From the NCBI RefSeq assembly GCF_021730395.1, contig NW_026463372.1, positions 1 to 64,000 on the forward strand: a DNA stretch of 64,000 nt. The letters are read 5' to 3'. Below, in pieces: positions 57,891-64,000 of this stretch; position 1 is the first letter of the stretch; each line of letters starts with the position of its first letter. A model generated the notes under the pieces. It did no database searches, was not told where the DNA came from, and saw only the letters and a list, made by a program, of their open reading frames with translations. A program made the position numbers and the translations under genes. This DNA is from Mercenaria mercenaria. Its lineage: Eukaryota; Mollusca; Bivalvia; Venerida; Veneridae.

Positions 57891-58341
57891 GCGTTTGACG
57901 CACGTAATTGTCCTGCCGTATTGACGTTACACGAGCCGCAGTATTGTCGAACGAGAGACGTTAAAACGTCTAGCGACTTGTTCTTGCGTTCTCTCACATT
58001 CGAGCATGGCCAAAACTTGGACCCTCTCTTCGAAATTTAGCTTCGGCATTATCAAAATCAGATTATTTTTCAGAAAATTTCTGAAAATATAGTCGTATGT
58101 CGACTTACACCTGTACCTATGTAAAATTCGCTCAATAAAACCACATGGTTGACACACACGGGCTGCACGAGGAAATCATGAACAAGTTCGTAAATTTATC
58201 AATGGGCTGAATAAAATCGTACGAGTTTCGGTTGGCTGTATTTGTCGGTCAGAGTAGGCCTACATGTACATTTCTGACATTGCCCAACAAACGAAAATAA
58301 CGCCAACTTTCGGTAAGGCGTTTCTTTATCTCGTTAGTATA

Positions 58342-59123
58342 ATAAGTTCTGTCAAAATACAGCTTGTATTTCAAAAGAAATATGAACAGGTAAAAAATCC
58401 GTATTGTACCTTTTGTATTGTTGCCAGGGTACTTTCACCTGACACTGTTCTATAAATTGCGCACTCATTTCTATTTCAGCAGATATTTAAAATTTCAATC
58501 AATAACAATAAAAAAGCGTCAATACAAAAGTAGCTAGATCTAGGATTTTGTATTCGGCTCCCGTGGCTTTTGCAAGGACGATTCACATTTAGCGCTTGCG
58601 CGCCTCGTGAGATCCGATCTGCTAAATTCTACTTGAAACTGAAACTGAATAATTTGATTAAACGCCTATTTTTATACAATGACATATTCAATGGCATTGT
58701 ACATAATAATAATAATAATAATAACAATATTAATAACGACAATAATAATAATAACAATAATAACAGCCTTATTTTAACAAACAGTCATGACCGCACCCCT
58801 CCCCTTGAGGTCATTTTACCCCTATTGCGAATACCAGTGCTTAAAGCATTACATGGTACGCCCAGACGGGCTGCATATAGGTGTTCAAACCCCCCGGTAA
58901 ATGGTGCCATCATATACAATTTAAAATAGAAATACTACACACTACCCTAACCATAGAGTCTGTACCAACAAGTGCGTTTAAATTAAACAAACCTTGGAAA
59001 TATAAATGTTGAAATGTAAAACCTTTTACAAAAATTTAAAAAAACTATCACCTGCTGTTATCGCATAATAAACAGTTATCAAAAAATTTAAACAATGCCA
59101 CGAAATCTCTGAAATACAGGGTC
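58342..59123. other. Intergenic DNA with (AAT)n microsatellite
   Basis: An interrupted (AAT)n/(AAC)n tract is at about 58703-58765. A 119-codon open frame through it (poly-Asn) has no recognisable similarity and is not called. Confidence 0.4.
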
Positions 59124-59707
59124 TTAAGATTTTTTGAATGTGTCAAGTGATTTACTTTTGCGTAGTTCTAACGGCAGTTCATTCCAAAGTTTTGGAGCAA
59201 TAGTACAGAAACTTCTATCATTGAATGTTTTGCACTTTTTGTATGGAACAACATAACGACATTCAGAATTTTCTGACGATCTCAAACCTTGTCTACTAGG
59301 AATATACTCTGTAAGCAATTCTGTTAAATACATAAGTGCTCTGCCATTGTGACAGTTATACATGAAAGAAAGTATCTTGAACTCAATTCTTGCTTTCACC
59401 GGCAACCAATGTAAGTGATACAATGCTTGTTTAGAACTGTCAAATTCCTGTTAAGGACGTTTTGCGCACATGTTTTGAATACGTTGCATCTTACGCACCT
59501 CACAGTTAGCTCACCATACAGTATGACATTGCAATAATCAAGATGTGAAATAACTAGAGACAAAACTAAAATTTCAGTGGCTGCTTTTGTTAAATATTTT
59601 CGGATGTTCTTAATTCGTAGGTAATTCAACATGGCTGTACGACATTTGCGATTTACATGATCTTTAAAGTTCAAGGTTTCGTCAAGAAATTGAGCCGAAA
59701 ACAGCAT
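59124..59707 (-). mobile_element. Fragment of a LINE reverse transcriptase C-terminus (CR1/L2-like)
   Basis: Two minus-strand frames follow one another. 59707-59396 has DETLNFKDHVNRKCRTAML, LRIKNIRKYLTKAATEIL and SHLDYCNVILYG. 59423-59124 has LHWLPVKARIEFKIL, RSFCTIAPKLWNELPLELR and SLDTFKKS. This order and wording is typical of the region after the catalytic reverse transcriptase motifs in CR1/L2-type non-LTR retrotransposons. A frameshift lies around 59400-59450 and the rest of the element (endonuclease, YxDD core) is absent, so it is a 5'-truncated relic. Confidence 0.8.
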
Positions 59708-60789
59708 GCCAGATTGAGCTACTACTATTTAACCCTATTATATTGTTATTTATTAAGTAATTAAGCTGCAGGTACCGTTCTAATACATGGAGAACAAGTA
59801 TTATGTAATATTTTGTAAACTACCATAATAAAATGGTAGTCCGTTGTCGCAAAATATAGTGAATATTAGGAATTTTTTTTCCTTCTAAAAATGAGTGTTT
59901 TTTTTTTTCAAGATTTTTTAACACATTTGTACAAAAACGTCTACGTTTGAATCCTTTCCGCAGCCGTAACGTTCTAAAACGTATTAGCGTCTAATGGCCC
60001 TTTCACGCTTCTGTAAAATCTGCATTTATAACTTGAAATACATTTTGAAAATATTTCTGAAATGCCTAGGTCTGCAGCTCTCAAATTTATACGGAAATAT
60101 CTGACATCCGAGGCATAAACTGACATTTTTAGACAACATAAAAAGGAACGATTTGACGAAGTTCCAAAAGTCTCCATACACTTTCTCCGTTACGGACCCC
60201 TTTGGGATTTGTGTTTTTTCCGAGTGCAAATATTCTTTGCTAGATCTAGCATGTCGTGCTAAAGACCAGGTATTTTCAAATCGTAAGAAAATGTTGAAAA
60301 TTGACTCCCCATTAGCAAAAGAAAAAAAAGAAAGAAAAAAGAGAAAGAAAACAACAACAACAAAAAAAGCAAAACGCGCATACATTTAGACGGGGTGACC
60401 CCTGCGCGTGAACCCCGCCTATTATAGACCAGTGCAAATGCGACTTTCATTTTCAAGTTTAGCCTGTGTGTTATCATTTTCTTCACTTCTGGGAAAATCT
60501 GAAGGTCAGATGACGTCATTTTCTGTGTCGTCAAAAACAAACTGATATATTTTTTCATCATCAAAAGTTATCCGTGAGTAAGGACGCCAGGTAGCATTAC
60601 ATAATTATGCCAAAGACTTACAGACGGTTGTTGGCACCCGCAGACGGTACTCTTGTTATACATGCATTAAAAGTATACTTGTAAGATGCATGGGTTAAAT
60701 CGAAAATTTCATCAATTTGAATGTTTTTGCAAGTATCAAGATATGTAAAAAATGATAATGTGACACCTGTACAGCAGTCAATATACGAA
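59708..60789. other. Unassigned intergenic DNA
   Basis: Several short open frames, A-rich tracts at about 60318-60370 and a GC-richer patch at about 60385-60420 (GGGGTGACCCCTGCGCGTGA). Nothing I can name. Confidence 0.35.
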
Positions 60790-60936
60790 TTAAGGACGTA
60801 TGCTAGAATTTGGATATTGAAGGACAATCATGTAAGAAACAAAAATATGCAATAAAAATCATAGGTCACCGGTATTGAAAAAGAGTTATCTGCCCTTGAA
60901 AACGTCATTTCCAGGAATTCTAGCATACGCCTTTAA
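60790..60936. mobile_element. Very short MITE flanked by TTAA
   Basis: TTAA at 60790-60793 and 60933-60936 bounds inverted ends GGACGTATGCTAGAATT and AATTCTAGCATACGCCT. The span is about 147 bp. TTAA target sites fit piggyBac- or Kolobok-type elements. Non-coding. Confidence 0.65.
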
Positions 60937-61084
60937 ATGCATTTGTAACATTAAGGTGATGTCAAAATTGCGTTCCGTGTATCGCGGTCAATAAAGTAAC
61001 GACTTGTGAGTTAAAAAGAAAACAATATGTCCGTGTAATTAATTAAGAGATGAGATCAAACACCCCCATATAATTTTTTTAATA

Positions 61085-61260
61085 TTTTTACAATCAACCC
61101 ATCACCCATAAAGATGATTTTTGCGAGGACCACCACCCATAATCATGATTTTCTAATGGACCCCACCACCCAAATTATGATTTTCCGATGGAGCCCACCA
61201 CCCGTAAATAAAAAATTCGGTTGCCGTCCGACGCCCTCTCCCCCCCCCCCCCCCCTCACC
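61085..61260. repeat. Short tandem repeat plus C-run
   Basis: Four diverged units of about 30 bp (CACCACCCATAATCATGATT, CACCACCCAAATTATGATTT) are followed by a run of 16 C at 61240-61255. Confidence 0.6.
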
Positions 61261-62234
61261 CTCAAACTTAGTACAAAATACCTACGTAAAATATAGAAAT
61301 GTACCACGCTTTGAGTTATTTTCATTTAAATATTATCCTTCAAGATTTAGAATAAATTCCAAATAAATTGATTTTAAACTGAAAACACTTCTTGCATAAG
61401 GATGACTCCAAAGTAAAAAAAGTAAAAATTTCTCGATAGAAAATATTACAAAAAAAAAGAAAAAAAAAGAACTATCAACCTTTGCCGGTAACACTGTTTT
61501 TGAGGTTTCCTGTCGGCTTCTTGAATAGCGGAGATTGAGCGTCTGTGCGTTGAAGTTGCCGAAGTATCAATTGTTGGCTGTATCTAGAACACAAGAAATA
61601 ATTCAGTTCAGTTCATGTCAGTTATGCCGAACACCAAAAACATTCAAAAATAATATTCAGGTTAAATCATTTAGAAGTATTACCGTTTACAAACTGGTTT
61701 TGTTTCTTCAAAGAAATCTTTTTTTTTTTCTGATGAACGAAAAAAAAAACAGAAAGAAAAATGAAACTCATCACATACCTAATTATATGATGTTGCATCA
61801 CATTCTGTAAGTATGGCACTACAAGTACTAACGGAATAGGAAGGAAGAATATCACATTGTCTGAAATCGAAAAAATTACAGTCTTATCTACTACTACTTA
61901 AACGCCAGAAAAAAAAACATTATATTTATTAATTACCGTTTAAATAAATTTAAATATATCATTAAAGGATGTAGTAGTCAGAGACAAGAGATGCATTTAA
62001 ACAAAGTTTTGCTGCGGGTTACTACTAGAACAAGTGAATGAAATATTGCCATGCAATACAAAGACCCCTACTGGAAGGCACCTAATTTTCTCTAATGCAG
62101 TATAACATAATGAACTAATATCTGTTTATGATGTATTAACAATATTGTACTATAAATACAATCCAATTGAATTAAAATTTGCATATACAAAAACCTACAG
62201 TTCTTGATTGTTTCATAACATCGATAAATATAAA
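61261..62234. other. AT-rich intergenic or intronic DNA
   Basis: No gene recognised. If the edge exon at 63644 belongs to a multi-exon gene on the minus strand, this may be part of its intron. Confidence 0.35.
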
Positions 62235-63137
62235 CAAGAGTGCCAGAATATCACAATATACGCCCGTCACAGCAAATTTCTTTACACTAGCACCTGTATC
62301 TTCATATGGATTTATTTGGGCAAATTATAAAAAAAAAATAAAGTATAAGGTATTTATAGTAACAACAAAGGGAAGTTAATCCTACAAATCTTTATAATAC
62401 AAGTCCAAACAAAACTCTTTACCCGAAATACACATAAAAATGTTGCACCTCCGAAAAGTAGTCTCAATTTTTCCCTACGGCTAATAATAAAAAGTTACAA
62501 TATTTAAGCTGTTTATAGTAACAACAAAGGAAAGTAATTCTAAAAACAAGGATACCTCATGGTGGTGAACATTAGTGACCTTTCAGCTAAGGCCCGAAGT
62601 TTAAGCACGACACATTGTCTCATCCAGGGGAATATTTTTGCCAACTGATATTTAAATTCTATTTTGCATGACCACTTATAGACCGGACAGCAAAAAATCC
62701 TATTGACATTTGATCTCCAAGTGTGATCTTGACCTTTAAGCTAGTGTTTGGGTGTTGCGCCTGACACGTCATGGGGAACATTTGTGCCAAGTAGTATTGT
62801 AATTTCTTGATGGATGTCAGAGTTATGGAGTTATGGACCGGACACGAAACAGACCCTGTTTATGTCACGTTAACATTTGTTTGCCAATAGTGACATTGAC
62901 CTTTGAGCTAGGGGTCTGAAAGTTATGCTTGACACATTGTCTTATCATGAGGTACATTTCTGTCAAGAAATATTAAAATCCCTTTATGGATGGCAGAGTT
63001 TTGGACCGGGCAGGAAAAAAGCCCTGTTGGCATGGGAAACATGTTAAATTCCTAAATGAATGACAGAGTTATGGACAGGACACGTAATAGCGGACGGACG
63101 GACAGACGGAATGACGGAATTCCTATAGTCCCCGAAA
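62235..63137 (-). mobile_element. Family N tandem-core element, minus
   Basis: It begins CAAGAGTGCCAG (the reverse of CTGGCACTCTTG) after AA at 62232. Three to four units of about 185 bp follow (GTGACATTGACCTTTGAGCT, GACAGAGTTATGGACCGG, CACATTGTCTCATCC). A GACGGACGGACAGACGG microsatellite is at 63092-63110, and it ends near TTCCTATAGTCCCCGAA. Decayed copy with the same module order as the other families. Confidence 0.65.
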
Positions 63138-63643
63138 CTGTTTTTCAGCCAGTAAGGAACTAATAACTGAGATGTTTCCACTTAACGTTAGAAGTACGAT
63201 TATTGGATTATTATCGGCACTATCTGAGGCACCAAATTACATGAGAAAAAAATCGATCTTTGCTACTCTTTTAAGCAAAAACAGAAAAAGTGGAAACTCC
63301 ACAGATTTTCAACACGATAAAATAGAAAAAAAAATGTTGGCTCGGTTTGACTGAGCGAAAGTCACATGTATTCATGGAAGTCACATTGACCTACCTGTAG
63401 TGATATTTTTTTTTTTCATTTATAGACTATGCTAGGTTAATTGTAAATTGTTTGGGCCAAACTAATCAAGTATGTTGAATCTGCCTTTTTGATTCGTTTA
63501 CATCTGGGAAATTTTAAGTAACACAATATACAGAATATAATATCAAGCAATAAGTTCCACTTTTGTAGCTGCAACGCGTACGAATCGACATATATTCAGT
63601 AAGGTTGAAAAGAGACATTAAATACAAAAGAACAGTATCTTAC

Positions 63644-64000
63644 CAAGCAATGCCAATCTCCAGGTTCCTTCACTTCTTGCGAACAATACATATAGGAGCG
63701 ATATCAATATAAGCAATAAGAAGAATACTAACTGGACTACAGCGAAACGTAAGCTTTTCCAGTAAGGACGAATCATAACAGTAGTAAGACTTTTTAAGAT
63801 ATTCTGATGAATATGAAACTCTTTGTGAATATTTTGAGCTCTAAAATAGTATGAAACATTCCGTGATACTTCATCGTTTATCTTTGTTTCATCTTGCCTA
63901 TTCGGTCTCACCCAAATTCCTCCAAACTTTGACAATATACGGTTTTGTTGCTGTGATACATGGGTTTCATCTCTATCCAGCAAACTAAACAAAAATTCTT
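63644..64000 (-). CDS. Partial coding exon of an unidentified membrane protein
   Basis: An open frame entering from the right edge (at least 118 residues) ends at a good splice donor, CTTG/GTAAGATAC, with exon end at 63644. It contains HVSQQQNRILSKFGGIWV, then SYYFRAQNIHKEFHIHQNIL, and near the end a strong hydrophobic stretch FAVVQLVFFLLLILISLL followed by YVLFARSEGTWRLALL. It looks like a single-pass or tail-region membrane protein. I do not recognise the family. The frame continues upstream beyond the window, so start and size are unknown; continuation past the donor would hit a stop after eight codons. Confidence 0.55.

Larger units (their letters stand above)
54388..58339 (-). mobile_element. 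Tc1-like DNA transposon, decayed and split by two insertions
   Basis: Terminal inverted repeats CACTGACAAGAAAAAGAAAC (left) and the mirrored TACTAACGAGATAAAGAAAC (right) match at about 22 of 26 positions with the TA next to them. TA is present at both edges (54386-54387, 58340-58341). On the minus strand the transposase N-terminus begins near 58045 (MPKLNFEERVQVL, helix-turn-helix QVARRFNVSRSTILRL). After a long gap, the catalytic part lies at about 55790-55100: RDTVRNRLKEWK, RHQRLNWAC, SERYANNCVLQ, MVWAAISH, FQHDNA with the second catalytic Asp, and NPIEQ with the Glu. The frame is broken by a stop after RLV, several shifts and a poly-G expansion. Without the inserts it would be about 1.4-1.8 kb, the normal Tc1 size. 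Confidence 0.78.

Noticed and set aside
58570-58929. 119-codon plus-strand frame with poly-Asn
   Set aside because: The Asn run is an (AAT)n microsatellite and the flanks show no similarity I can name.
59124-59707. Possible host gene on the minus strand
   Set aside because: The wording matches the C-terminal part of LINE reverse transcriptases and the frame is shifted, so it is a relic.

Overview
This window looks like nuclear DNA of a marine bivalve mollusc, probably a clam-like species. It has small-exon genes with vertebrate-type orthologues, AT-rich introns and intergenic DNA, tRNA-derived SINEs of molluscan type, and very many short elements built around tandem units of about 145-172 bp, as in the Pearl / DINE-like elements described from bivalves. 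The species is inferred from style, not proven. I see no bacterial genes, CRISPR array, rRNA, retroviral, LTR or Polinton-type element.

Host genes are few. On the minus strand SDHAF1 (16442-16681, a succinate dehydrogenase assembly factor with an LYR motif) lies 136 bp upstream of TAMM41 (15268-16305, mitochondrial CDP-diacylglycerol synthase). Both are uninterrupted by introns, face the same way and serve the mitochondrial inner membrane, so a shared transcript is possible. On the plus strand RTRAF (C14orf166/CLE) can be assembled completely from eight exons between 23645 and 45980, encoding 250 residues. Its introns are inflated by repeats but every splice site used is canonical. The right edge holds the end of one minus-strand coding exon with a transmembrane segment (63644-64000), not identified.

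Layout: 1-6047 nested family A elements (three levels); 6048-11822 other tandem-core families in minus orientation, with a hAT-type element inside one; 11.8-16.7 kb low-repeat DNA with SDHAF1 and TAMM41; 16.7-23.3 kb intergenic DNA with MITE-like hairpins and a 3153-bp terminal-inverted-repeat element ending about 300 bp before the RTRAF start codon; 23.6-46.2 kb RTRAF and its element-filled introns; 46.4-54 kb more tandem-core elements, including a 2.18-kb recent direct duplication; 54.4-58.3 kb a Tc1-like transposon split by two other elements; 58.3-64 kb a LINE fragment, small MITEs, a degenerate tandem-core element and the edge exon.

The most unusual pattern is that at least nine sequence-distinct families share one design: a 5' terminal hairpin, a short GTCCG/GTCTG-type microsatellite, an array of fixed-length units, then a small 3' hairpin followed directly by CTCTTG or CTAG, all set into T-runs. 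This suggests one transposition mechanism (Helentron-like rolling circle is my best guess) serving many unrelated non-autonomous families. Three of the families have units of exactly 145 bp, and two types of unit carry consensus nuclear-receptor half-site pairs.
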